Origin: Hortaea werneckii
Lineage: Eukaryota > Ascomycota > Dothideomycetes > Mycosphaerellales > Teratosphaeriaceae
Assembly: GCA_037044905.1 (NCBI GenBank)
Contig: JBAOKB010000105.1
Span: 558,001 to 622,000 of the forward strand
Direction of reading: 5' to 3'
DNA: 64,000 nucleotides
The notes under the pieces were generated by a model. It was not told where the DNA came from and did not search any database. It saw nothing but the letters and a program-made list of their open reading frames with translations. Both the position numbers and the translations under genes were made by a program. Positions within the stretch are counted from its first letter, which is position 1. Every line of letters begins with the position of its first letter. Below, piece by piece: positions 10,786-22,195 of this stretch.

Positions 10786-11214
10786 TGTTTCGGCAAACAG
10801 AGGTAGTCTTGAAGGCCTAAGTTAGCCGATTCTAGGAAGTAATGAAACGCAAAAAGCATGGCTTTAAGTTCGCTACGTGGTTGAGAGTATCTTTATGTGC
10901 CCAGTAGCCACGCCGGTTGCAAATGGCGAGTCACAATAAAAGCGTACCCCATCATGCCTCAACTTGATGATAAGATGAGGAGCAGTACAGAGGAAAGTAA
11001 GGTACTGTCAGGTAGATGCATAAGTCAACTGTTGAAAGTCACCTTGTGTTGATACGTGTGGGCACAATTCAAAGTCTTGAAACCGTGTCCAAAAGTTTTG
11101 GCAGCTTTGAGTTCTGACAGCTAGTCTGAATACCAAAAGCACAATCAACTTCACGCGTCAAGTTCGTGTCAGGAATACTTTTACGGCTGAGAGATGCACG
11201 TATGAAGAATTCTA
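10786..11214. other. Intergenic, 0.43 kb
   Basis: This is the 3' flank of the X325 gene and the 5' flank of the gamma-tubulin complex gene, both on the plus strand. No ORF or repeat is worth calling. Confidence 0.5.
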
Positions 11215-13862
11215 ATGGATACTCCGATCAGCCATGGCTTTGCTTTTGACCTCTCGAGTCTTTGGCAATGTCCTGAGCCATCTCGCGACTTCCCCAGTGA
11301 CACCCTTTTCCAGAAACCGGACTTCGAAGTACCTCCCCTTGAGAATCAAGCCACGGAAACCGCAGATAACTATCTCTCTGGATTCTCACTTCCGCCGCTT
11401 GGAGATGGCGAGTCGCTAGATATTCATGAAAACCCCGATGACGCTTTAGACCATCTGGAGCCTCTTCCTGATTTTCAACCGGACATTGTCGAGAACGATG
11501 CCGTGAATGTCTGGAATCTTGAGTCTGAAGTCTCCCAAGAAGACTCTGTACCAAAACTCAGAACCTGGGAAGCTTTTGAGAGACGACAAAGTCTCGGGGA
11601 GAGGAGAGTGTGCTACTTGTCTGAAGCAGGCCCACAAGCTTTTGATGCAGCTCTGAATTCCGCCAGAGGTGGCGCAGCTTCACAGGTGCTGCCCCAAAAC
11701 ACAGCCATTTCGGCGCTCTACAATCTGGCCCTCGGACGCGCTTCTGTTTTCTTCCAGTGGAGTGATGACAAAACTTGCTTTTACCCGACTTTGCAAGAAT
11801 ACCCCATTTCAGGGCACAGCCAGCAGTTGACGAGCAGCATCATGGCTCAAACGATAGCTTATGGTTCAATGGTTAGGAGATTGCGCAGCTTCGCAGATCC
11901 CGCTGCCCAGGTGAAGGGGACTCTGCCGGCCCTGATGGCTTTGAAACTCAGTGTCTCAAATATCCTCGAGACTCTGGAGGGCGAGCTGATACGCCGGTTC
12001 GCGACAACAAGATCAATCTTGCAATTACAAGGTATTCTCGAAAGACCCCGGCAGCTGCTACATGTGCTATGTGCGTTGCGCGACCTGGTCGACAGTAGCA
12101 TTTCAGAAGAGCAAGCCATCTCTGAACTCTCCGATTACATTCATTCCGCAGCAGAGGCCGGCAGTGTGTTTAGCGGCTTGCTGCGAGATTTGTTAAATGC
12201 AGTATGCGAGCCGTGGCTTACCAGACTATCTTGTGAGCTGGGATTGACGGCCAAAAGCTTCACCGAGGTGGAGAGTGGTGGTTCTCCTGATGACGTGAAC
12301 GAGGACCTTGAAGCCTCCTTGGCGGAAGATGATCAGAGCATGGATGCTCCAAAAGCTTTGCTGACTGCCGACGATCGATCGCTCGTTAAGGAGACGAGAG
12401 CCACTTTGAAAGTGTTGAGCCGGTATCTGTCACCATCTAAACTTCTAGCAGCCGCTGAGACTGCGCCGGTGGAGAATGGTAACCCTGGTCAATGGAGAAT
12501 GCACACAGCTAGCACCGAATCTGCGTCGTCTTATCCAACAACAGAGCAAGAGCAGCTCGACCATCTACAGAAACTTGATGCGCTCATTGACACCGAGCCT
12601 CGAGCGGTCGACATTTCCTGTAACACGCCATTGATGACATCTACACTTGCCACGGTCCGATCGTTCGATTTGCCAGGAATATTCGAGACCCAAGCAGCTG
12701 AAGAATGGAATGTCTCACTCAATCCGTTCGACGCCTTGCGGCCTCGCATTGAAGCCCAATCTCTTCGCCTTAACAAAATGGTCCTGGACTACCTCTTCCA
12801 GCACTGTAAATTGCGCGCTCATCTTGAACTCCAGTATGCTTTTCATTTGTTCCGAAATGGAACCTTTGTTACGCGTCTGTCAACAGCACTGTTCAGCGAG
12901 GAGACGCAGTCTGCTGAGCGCCGGCAAGGCGCCCTTCCAAGCAGTGAAACCATGGGCCTACGCCTCGGCACAAGAGATGGCCAACGATGGCCCCCTGCCA
13001 GTTCGGAGCTTCGGCTCACATTGCTCGGCATCCTGAATGAGGCTTACTACGGCGCTTCTGCAGATGATGTCCTCTCCCACGGCAAGCAGGCGGACCTTCC
13101 GGGCGGGCTGAGTTTCTCTATCCGAGAGTTGCCAGACGAAGAGATCGACAGAGTGATGGATGCAGGTTCCCTTTATGCACTGGACTTCCTCCGGCTGCAG
13201 TACGTTCCTCCAGCTCCGCTGATACTATCATAACTTCTGGCTCGTTGCAACGTTACGATGACATCTTTCGCTTTCTCTTAAGATTGCTCAGGCTGCTGCA
13301 CACGACGACTCAAATGAAGCGAGATAAGGCTGGCAGATCCGTGGCTGGCGCAAGTGGCTCGATACATCGAGCTGCTTTCGCTGCTCATCATTTCGTGTCA
13401 GGTCTGCTGTCATATTTCCTTGACATTGGTATTGCTGCTCCTTGGCAAACACTTCAACAACAGCTTGACGGCGTTGAAAGAGGGATCGATACGGAGGAAG
13501 GTGCTAGTGTTGGCATCAATGGGCTGCGGAACATGCACAATGTGTGTTTGGACAGCATCCGAGGCCGGCTGTTCCTGAAGCGCAAACAGGGAAGGACGAA
13601 GCAGCTCATAGAAAACCTCCTCTCCGCCATTTTGGGAGTTGCTCAGGTAACAGGGACGGATACGGGCAAAGAGGCTGTTGTAAGGGCGCAGAAGGCGTTT
13701 GACCAAGCTGCTGCCGCGCTCATCGCAGAGATGAAAGCTATCGCTACCAAGCCCCCGAAACTGCATGATCGCTCGAGTGAGTCACCGGACGAAGCGGACA
13801 TGGCGAAACTGTTGTTGTCTAGACTGGATTGGAATGGCTATAGTGAGCCCATGGCATCTTGA
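11215..13862 (+). CDS. Gamma-tubulin complex component (Spc97/Spc98 family), frameshifted
   Basis: Two adjacent open frames form one protein of about 880 residues. The first (11215-13233) carries the N-terminal region and most of the GCP core, with LNPFDALRPRIEAQSLRLNKMVLDYLF, LRLTLLGILNEAYY and LDFLRLQYVPPAPL. The second (from about 13227) starts IITSGSLQRYDDIFRFLLRL, which directly continues the family consensus PLxxIIT..L..Y..IFRFLLRL. The frames are joined by one missing base at about 13222-13227, and no GT-AG intron fits there. Family proteins cap the minus ends of microtubules and bind gamma-tubulin at the spindle pole body. The divergent N-terminus suggests the GCP5/GCP6 group rather than GCP2/GCP3, but this is not certain. 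The frameshift is read as a sequence error, since similarity continues unbroken. Confidence 0.82.
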
Positions 13863-14249
13863 GGGTGTTGCGTCTATTCATTGGCCCATAGTGTAGGCAG
13901 AAGACGAGCAGTCAATAATGCAAAGCCGCCTCGTTTAGCGTGATGTCTGCATCGATTGCTTCATCGCCATTTGAGGATGATTGTTCACTGGTGACAGTAG
14001 GCTGAAAACAGCTGACAGCCCATTCAATATTCAGTAACGCTAGTAGTGGCTCGCTGAGGTTTCTCACTGCAATTTCACGCGTGCATTAATGGCTACAACG
14101 CCAGTATCATCACATGTGGCCAACCCTGTTCATACATCATACATGACATACCCAAATCCTGTCTTTGACGCCTCCAAGTCATTAGATCCCATTGGTATCC
14201 GCTTCCAAAGCAAAAACAGACGCGGAAAACATTTCCTACAAAACGAAGC
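13863..14249. other. Intergenic between convergent genes, 0.39 kb
   Basis: The space between two converging stop codons holds only 3' flanks. No structured element or ORF was seen. Confidence 0.5.
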
Positions 14250-16179
14250 TCAAACATGCCCGGCACTTCTGATACCGCGATCCCTACTTGCCCGATCCCG
14301 TGATGTACGGCTAACAAAAGGTGCCGGCGCAGCCTCCAGCTCCGGATTGTACGGCGGCTTCTCATTATCGGTGCTGGTGTCATCAGTAGAGCTTCCCTCG
14401 ACCTTCTTGTGAGGTGGAGAAGTATAACTGCTTCCACTGCCTTGCAGCGTATGGCTTCCGCCGTCGGAGTCCTTGATCTCGTCGCTGAAGCGTACGTGGC
14501 GCTGGTGCCATTCGCTCTCCTCGTAGTTGAAGGGCTCTTCGCCATCCTTTCCGTACCAGAGGGGTTCGTTAGCGGCGATCTTGCGCACCGAGAGCCAGGG
14601 CTTAGGTCCGAGGGATGCGGCGTGGAAGATGACGTCGATTTCTTCGAGGGAGCGGTAGCCGGTTTCGGGGTAGAAGAAGTAGACGATGGGGAGGGCGGCG
14701 AAGTTGGTGACGGCGAAGATGATGTAGGTCCTGTATCCGATGTTGTGGAATGCTACGGGCGTGATGAGGACGACGACGAAGTTGATGAGCCAGTTGGCTG
14801 CTGTGCTGAGTGCGTTCGCCGGCCCACGGATGCGTAGAGGAATGATCTCGACCTGGTAGAGCCAGGCCATGCCCTGCCAGCCGATAGCAAAGAAAGCAAG
14901 GTAGGCGAAGATGAAGACTGTTCCGGCGATCAGGGAGCCGTTGACGTTCAGATAGTCCATGATACTGAGCAGCACCATGCAGATGCACATCCCAGTCGCG
15001 CCAAAAAGCATGAGTGATCGTCTGCCCCAGAAGCGGTCGATACCAACTACGGCAACGAAGGAGGCAAGGAAGAAGAAGGATCCGGCGCAGGCCGCGATCA
15101 GCATGGCATGCCAGCGGATGTAGAGGAATTGTTGGATGAACTAGAGATAGCATAGCGGTTAGCATGCAAGCCTACGGAGTTGTCGAATGAAGTAATCATC
15201 TTACCATCAGTGCAAGGTACTGCGTGACCAAGTTGATACCCGACATCTGTTGAATGACTTGTGCGACGAATGCAAGCACAACACGATGCAGATGTCGGTA
15301 GTCAGTCATGCTGAAGACGTCTCCAGTCGAGCCCTTGGCCATCTCAATCACCGCGTCCTTGATCTGAAGGAACTCTTGCCTCGTCTCGTGTCCATCCCTC
15401 TCTTGCTCATTCAATCTGCTCAGGACGTCTAATGCCGCGTCCTCTCTGCCAGTCAAAATAAGCCAGCGCGGCGACTCCGGCATGAAAAACAGCACAGCCA
15501 GCGTGACCAGGACGAAGACCAGCTGAAGCGCAACTGGCACGCGCCACGAAGCGCTCGTCCATTCTGCCCACGCGAAGCCAAAATCGATCCAGTAAGCGAA
15601 GGAGATACCAGCTGCTATACACGCACCAGCCGACAGCATCAACATCGTACCACGCCGATGCGCCTTGGTGCATTCCGCCTGCCAAGCAGGAACCGTCGCA
15701 GCATTAAAGCCATTACCGAACCCGGCGATAACCCTCCCTGCGATCAGCTGTCCCAGGGAATACGAGCTCGCCTGGATAATCTCGCCAATCATCAAGAAGA
15801 TCAAACCGCAGTAGATCGTCTTCTTCCTCCCGACCATGTCGCCCCAGAAGATCGTCGCCATGGACGACAGGAAACAGCCTATGTTCCATGCTGCAACGGT
15901 GATACCTTGGATGGTCGCGGTGTGTAACGAGTCCGGGTTGTCGATGGTGTCGATCTCCGGGAACTGGTTGCGAAAGGTCGGGATGGTGAGGATTCCGGCC
16001 AGGTCGCCTTGGTCGTAGCCGAACAGGCTGTACCAACGGGCATGGTAAGTCTATGTCTTGTTGTGATAGGGAAAGTTGCGAGAAGATACGCGCATGGGAA
16101 CTTACAAGAAACATGCGCCTGCGACGAAACCAATACCGGTTCCTAGTTTTGAACCGCTAAGACCTCCACCTGGTGCCAT
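14250..16179 (-). CDS. MFS sugar transporter, long C-terminal tail
   Basis: Three exons (16179-16106, 16027-15205, 15140-14250) give 595 residues with no frame break. Starts MAPGGGLSGSKLGTG. Sugar-porter landmarks are FLFGYDQGDLAGIL (TM1), GDMVGRKKTI, PESPRWLILTGRE in the central loop, QQMSGINLVTQYL (TM7), RFWGRRSLM and YFFYPETGYRSLEEID. A hydrophilic C-terminal extension of about 130 residues (Ser/Thr/charge-rich) follows the last TM and is longer than usual for the family, so it may be a regulatory cytosolic tail. The TM7 motif has TQYL instead of the more common IYYS/IYYG, so the substrate may not be glucose. It would act at the plasma membrane as a proton-coupled transporter. Confidence 0.88.
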
Positions 16180-17573
16180 GCTGGCGGTAGTAAGACCGTG
16201 GTTCCACGGTTCGCAATCCTACCTTTGGGTCGGCGAGCTAACACGGCCTGGGAAGATGTTATTTTCTGCTATCACCTCCTGCCCGTTGTATAGTGCCGGA
16301 TACAACACAGGCGACGGCAAAAGCCCAGCGACAATAATCCTGCGGGGGAAGATGCAGAAAAGAGAAGAACGAAAAGATGCCCGCCCAAAGAATAAGCCAA
16401 AAACGAATAGAGGCACAGTAGTAAGAAGAAGCCCAGGCACAAAACCCTACCTACCTGTCAAAAAAGCACGCTAGTCCATCTCGCAGCAGCATCGTTGATG
16501 CGCACACGGCTCAGATTGGGCGCTGATCTCGGTCGATCTGGTGAAGGAGAGGAGGTGACGTAGAGACTTCTTGCCGGGGGGAAAAGAGGCACCTGAAGCT
16601 TACACGCGATGGGCGTTTTTTTCTGATTGACGCACGAGGCGGAGATCAAGGTTGCTTGTTCCGAAAAACGGCTCCCTAGTCGAAACAGCCCATCCCTCGA
16701 AGCCACCAAAGGATAGAGATCTGCTGGGGATGATGTGAAAGGAACGTGTATCCAAGAATTGGAAATTCTTTACATCTCATGGGTAGTCCGAACTCACAAC
16801 CCAGTGATCTTCGTCCGCATCTTAAGAAGAGACGAAGCATAATTACGGCAAGTGAGATTTGAATGTCCGGACTTGCATCCTTGACAGACCCCCGGGGACC
16901 AACGAGGGAACTCTGGTTCCTGCATGTGATGATGTGAAGCCAGCGGCGTGTCCCGACCATTTCCCCCCAAGTCCGGACGGGCATGAGCAGGGATCTTACA
17001 CACAAATCTGGCTTTCCTCCCGATCATCAGATCGAGATTTTCGGGCTGCGAACGACGACCAATGCTCATTAAAGTCTCTCTCATCAGTACCGCTTCGTTG
17101 TAGCTTCGGAAGGTCCGCAAGGAAGTAGCCTATTTTCCCAACCAAGAGAGATAGTGTGCAGTGAATTTCTGGCAGATCGAATGCTAAACCTGGCGTTCTC
17201 ACCTAGTCTAAAATATGGCGCCAACACGGCGGTTGCACCGATGCGATCAGATCTGGGTTGGCATCCTTTTGCGCTCGGTACCGAATCCGCCTTCGGCTAC
17301 TATCGCTAACTAGTCCGCGGCTAAGATGGTGTTTTACGGTATAATGTGATGGCATATTAACAGAGTAGGAGATCTAGTAGCAGCGACATTCAGTTGTTAA
17401 AAGATTTGCTATTGGGGTGTGAGGCTCCCAGACAGGGTGGCAAGATGCATAGATGGATAGCGGATAGGACCAGAAGGTGACAATGAACGGAATGACCCTT
17501 GGTATATGCGACATGTGGTATTTGCTTGAACTACATCACTGATACAGTCTGAGACATTCAACTACGCACAGCA
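16180..17573. other. Intergenic, 1.4 kb
   Basis: The 5' flank of the transporter and the 3' flank of EAF7. The open frames are short and lack conserved motifs. No repeat, tRNA or transposon remnant was recognised. Confidence 0.45.
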
Positions 17574-18543
17574 TCATCTCCGCCGCCCACGCCCGGCCTT
17601 CCGCGATCTCGCAGCCGGGCGAGGACGAGCACGCGCAGACCTGGAGGATCTTGCCGCGGGCGCACTCGCCTCACTTCCTCCCTCCTCATCTTCCTCCTCA
17701 TCCTCACTTTCTTCTTCGTTGCCTTCTTCCTCGCTTTCGCCGTCCTGCTCGCTGGCCACGCTCTCTGCCTGTCGCGCTGAGCGTCTGGTGTTCGCCGGTG
17801 CTGGTGCTTTGGCCTTGCCTTTGGTAGCGGCGCCGCCTGTCCTGCCCTTCGCACTCCTGTTCGAAGGAGCCGCTTCGGGCTCGACTGAGAATGAAGGCGT
17901 GAAGCGTATAGGCGGCTCGTCTGCCAAGTTCAGCTCTGGTAATTCGCACTCCGAGTCCTCCGCTTTCGTGTCAGATGGGAATCGTTGTCGCCATTTGAGC
18001 TCGGCGAACCCGTCATCGCTTGGTAGATCAAAGTCTTCCTTGTGGATCTTGTTCGCCGCTTTGCTGTAGATATCGTCGTCTTCCTCTTCCTCGTCCTCGT
18101 CGTCTTCGCCGGATTCGTTGAGGGAAAGATCGGATAGCTGTCGCGCATCTTCCCTCTCATCTAGCGCTTCAAGGTCGTAGAGATCTTGCAGCTTCTTCCA
18201 TATCCCATGCGGTTGCGTATGTGCGTTCGCCTTATGGATGTAGTTGTTGGCGAGTAGGAAATTGTGTAGAGCGAGCAGGCGGAAGTGTTTATGGATGCCT
18301 AGCAATGCGCGATGATCAGCCTACGGGTCATCAGCACGGGAAGCAAAGGTAGGGGTGGCCTGAGGACGTACCGGTCGGTTTCCATTGCATCAGGCCTTTG
18401 AATAGACCAATCTCTTCCTCGTCTGTCCATGGGTCGTTGAGCAGATGTTTGTCGGTCGGTGCAGGTGGTGACTCGGCGGGTGTGGGAGACTTGGGCTGTG
18501 ATGGCGGAGTGGGCGAGACACGTTGGCGCTTCCTAGGAGGCAT
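17574..18543 (-). CDS. EAF7: NuA4 acetyltransferase subunit EAF7 (CT20 family)
   Basis: Two exons (18543-18372, 18298-17574) give 298 residues. After a basic/Pro-rich start (MPPRKRQRVSPTPPSQPKSP) comes the CT20/EAF7 core: PWTDEEEIGLFKGLMQWKPT, then GIHKHFRLLALHNFLL (about 59-74), then HGIWKKLQDLYDLEALDERED. The second half is low-complexity: acidic stretches (EDDEDEEEEDDD and a later Glu/Ser block) and a basic Arg/Ala C-terminus ending KAGRGRRR, consistent with a nuclear chromatin protein. EAF7 belongs to the NuA4 histone H4 acetyltransferase and links to EAF3 and EAF5. The splice site was chosen because it restores WKPTGIHKHFR, the conserved family junction. Confidence 0.9.
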
Positions 18544-18995
18544 GGCGGGATAGCGGGACTGCGATGTGAAGGATCCGCCAGAGAGATGTATGGCTACCTA
18601 TGGTGTGTTCTGTCGCATTGAATCATGTGAAGGAAGCTTGGACCGCCGACAGTGAACGTTTCACGCGTGAGTGCAGCGCGGGCGCGCAACGGGATGACGG
18701 AGAAAGCTGCGCGGGCTGCATTGGCGGGCGGAGACGTTGGTGGGAGCTTTGGAGCTGCAACAGGTTTCTTGTTGCTCGTTACTGCGAGAACAGGGAAGCA
18801 TGATTGATGGTAGATAACGCTCATCAGTCTGTATCCTCTAACTAACCTACCAAAAATTTGCTCTCCCTCTCTCACCGTCTATATCCATTGCCAAACCTAT
18901 CTCACATCCACTGACCCATTGCACTTCCAACTGCGACTTCTTGGACACAAGCCAATATAGATTAGTGGTTCCGTAGACGAGGCTCGCGATCCAAC
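18544..18995. promoter_or_regulatory. Divergent intergenic, EAF7 / TRP channel
   Basis: 452 bases lie between two divergent starts. The short frames in it have no family features. It presumably contains both promoters. No specific site was recognised. Confidence 0.45.
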
Positions 18996-20998
18996 ATGGT
19001 GCGCTGGAAAAGGTTGCGATCTCCTACACCACACATGCCATTATGCCCAGCGAAGAGAACTGACGATGATCACAACAGACTCTTCGACTGGGACCACCGC
19101 GACCACCGCCGCTGGCACGATGAGATCCAATCCCTCCTCCCCTCTCACCGCGATCCCGCTGTCCCTTCCGCCATTCCTGCCAAGGAGGTTACCCTCGTAG
19201 CCCTCCGCCTCAAATACCAGATCGAGGCCGTCATCCCCTGCGAGCTGCCCGAAGAGCGTATCACTGCTCCGCACTCCAACGTCCTGACACCTTCCGTCAT
19301 CAAGACTGCCAAATCCGCCGGCAAGGTCACCGGGCCTACCAGCTCCTCCGACGACCATGGCGCCTGCGTCGTCTACTGCCTGCTCATCGTCAAGCACTGG
19401 TTCAAGATGCAAGCCCAGCTCGAGCTCTGGGACGCCGACCTGCACAACCTGAGAGCGACCGCCTGCGAGGTATTGGCTAAGCTCCTGATCGAGCAGGAAG
19501 ATGACCTGCTCTTCCTGATGCAGGAGATGCTCCTGAAGCGCTACAGCTTCGTCGTCGACGGCGAAGAGACCATCCCCGCCAACGCTATAGAAAAGGCCGT
19601 CGACCTCCACGCGCTGCGCGTCATCGCATCTTCCGGCTACCAGAAATGCATCTCCCACCTCTGGCGTGGCTGGCTGGTCCAGGACGAGGATGACCCGAGT
19701 CGCTTCGTGGATTATAAGCTCAAGACTGACACGTCGTATTGGGCTCACCTCGACCCGGACCGTATGCGCGTCCCGCAGTACCAGAATGCCGTTCAAATCA
19801 TTGTCTCCCTTATCTTCCTTGGCCTCTACACCGGAGCCATCAACACGATCAACCCCTCCGGCGACCTCGACATCGTCGAAGGTCTGCTCTACGTCTTCAC
19901 GCTTGGCTTCATCTGCGACGAGGTCGGCAAGTTCTACAAAGTCGGTCGCTTCTACCTAGGCTTCTGGAACGTCTTCAACAGCACGCTCTACGCCCTCCTC
20001 GCCGTCTCATTCATCATGCGTTGTATCGCCCTAGGCAACTTCCAAGGCACCGCAGAACGGGAGAAGTACAACACCCTGTCTTACAACTTCCTGGCCTTTA
20101 GTGCGCCGATGTTCTGGATGCGGCTGATGTTGTATCTTGACGGATTCCGCTTCTTCGGTGCAATGTTGGTCGTGTTGAAGGTCATGTTCCGGGAGAGCTT
20201 GATCTTCTTTGCGCTCCTGCTTGTTGTGTTGATCGGTTTCCTGCAGGCGTTTGTTGGCATGGATCAAGTAGATAACAACTTGACGGCGGTGCAATTCATC
20301 GTGACGGAGATGGCCAACGGCATAATGGGTGAGTACTCTTTACTTGTGTGACCTTTGAATGCTACTGTACTAACTGTTGGCTAGGCTCGCCGGAATTCGA
20401 CGTCTGGGACCGGTTCGCACCACCTTTCGGATTGATTCTCTACTACATCTACACGTTCATCATTACGGTTATTCTCCTGAATGTTTTGATCGCGCTTTAC
20501 AACTCCGCCTACGAGGATATCACCCAGAACGCCATCGACGAGTATCTTGCCCTCTTCTCGCAAAAGACGATTCAGTTCGTCCGTGCCCCTGACGAGAACG
20601 TGTTCATCGCGCCTTTCAATCTCATCGAGATCATATGCCTGAGCATCCCCTTCGAATGGTGGATGTCGAAGCAGTCTTACGAGAGGCTGAATGACATCGT
20701 CATGGGTATCATCTACAGTCCGCTGCTAGTAGTGACGGCCTTCATGGAGCAGCAAACAGCCAGACAGGTCAAGTTCAATCGCTCCAGACATGAGAGTGAC
20801 GATGATACGATTGAAGAGTGGGAGCAGATGCTCGACCAGACGGACTTTGAAGGTTCAGGTTGGCACAAGCGTGTGGAGGACAGTAAGCCGAATGTGATTC
20901 AGGACGATACGGCGATCAAGGTGGAGAAGCTGCAGCAGCAGGTCGCTGAGTTGATGGAGATGCTGAAGGCACGTCAGCAGTCCAATGGTGGAGGTTAA
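18996..20998 (+). CDS. YVC1: TRP-type cation channel, YVC1 family
   Basis: Two exons (18996-20328, 20385-20998) give 648 residues. The cytosolic N-terminus contains the family block LRLKYQIEAVIPCELPEERIT and later ALRVIASSGYQKCISHLWRGWLV. About six membrane segments follow between residues ~270 and ~520 (for example AVQIIVSLIFLGLYTGAIN and YYIYTFIITVILLNVLIALY). The C-terminus is hydrophilic with a coiled-coil-like end (KVEKLQQQVAELMEMLKAR). The yeast protein is a vacuolar Ca2+-release channel opened by Ca2+ and stretch. The intron joins IMG to SPEFDVWDRF. The first ~45 residues are His/Asp-rich and poorly family-like, so the true start could be downstream or in a small upstream exon. The rest is secure. 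Confidence 0.87.
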
Positions 20999-21132
20999 GC
21001 AGAATGCTAGTCAGATTTCGGGGTTTTGGGATGGGCATCAGCGCGGTGTTTACAGTGGCTTCCTAGGAAGCGCTTCGGGTTTTCTTTCTCAAGCACACAG
21101 TCAATGCATATATTCGTACAAGGACTTGAGAC

Positions 21133-21779
21133 TCAAACGTCTAGTACCGGCCCACTATCGCCGTACACCGGATCTCTAGTGAACCAGGGCAGGTCTTTGA
21201 TCTTTTCGATCTTGGCCTCCTCTCCCGCCTGACCGTAGCACATATCCCAATTACAACCTTTGGGATAAGACCCAACCTAAAAACGAAGAACAATATATCA
21301 GCATAATGTTTCGAGCTCTCCACTTGAGAGGAGGCCAAAAAAAACAAAAAAGGAAAGGGATTAGTGCTTAGTAAACTCACCATAGCAAACCCCCCCTCCA
21401 AATCCTCCATCAACCGATGCGCCACTCCCGCCGGAACAACCACCACATCCCCTTTCCTAACCTCCTCCACCACCCTCCCCTCATTCTCCTCATGTCCGAA
21501 ACACAACCTCGCCCTCCCGTTCGCGATCCCCAGTACCTCGTGCGACGTCGAGTGGAAGTGCGAGGTGCTGTACATGGTATACCGCCACTGGGGAGCGACG
21601 ACCCCGACGGAGGTCAAGTGGGATTCGATGAGGGAGGCGTTCGTGAGGGGAGGTGGGAAGGCGGCGCGGTAGATTAGGAGGGGTTTGTTGTGTAGGGTTG
21701 TGTTGGGAGTGAGGTTGTAGGAGGGGATTTGGTGGGTGAGGACTTGGAGGTCTTTGAGGGGAGTGAGTTTTGTTGGCAT
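21133..21779 (-). CDS. YjlB-like cupin protein
   Basis: Two exons (21779-21381, 21276-21133) give 180 residues, MPTKLTPLKD to SGPVLDV. The cupin core has STSHFHSTSHEVLGI (His74, His76, His80, Glu81) and GDVVVVPAGVAHRLMED (His121), the expected metal ligands of the two cupin motifs. The second exon supplies the conserved tail VGSYPKGCNWDMCYGQAGEE. This matches the YjlB family, small cytosolic cupins of unknown activity in bacteria and fungi. The metal and substrate cannot be told from sequence. It is convergent with the TRP channel, with only 134 bases between stops. An in-frame upstream extension to 21893 exists but starts with low-complexity sequence, so the ATG at 21779 is preferred. Confidence 0.85.
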
Positions 21780-22195
21780 GATTTTTGTCTTTATTTCTTC
21801 TTTTTGGTAGCTGGATGGATGAGGAGTCTGTTTTGGGTTTGGGGCTTGGAGATTGCTGTTCTGATGGTTGATAATAGAATGATTGCCGCGCATGGTCTTC
21901 TAGATGTTGGGTGTACGGTTGGAGGTGGCGTGCCTGTTACGTCATTGCGAGTCCGAAGTGCAGGTGTCTGCACCTGCTAAATGTTTTGAATGCCTTGTTA
22001 GTCTTCATCAGAGGAGAAGGAAGGATCTCAATGTACAGGTAATTGGTGGAACTCAATTCTGGACTATCATCTTCTGTCGCTGCGTGAGATTCAAGGCCAA
22101 AAGTCTATCCAAATATTTCATAGGAAAAACCAACCCCAACGCCAGGCGGAGGAACGCTCAGGATGTAGTCTCAAAGGCACAGGCATAGCATCGCA
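21780..22195. other. Intergenic, 0.42 kb
   Basis: The 5' flank of the cupin and the 3' flank of the next minus-strand gene. Nothing specific was seen. Confidence 0.45.

Noticed and set aside
16191..16230. GGTTCGCAATCC, tRNA B-box-like string
   Set aside because: No A-box or cloverleaf can be drawn around it.
19041..19796. 251-codon minus-strand ORF opposite the TRP channel gene
   Set aside because: Shadow frame. The plus-strand frame has the YVC1-family sequence.
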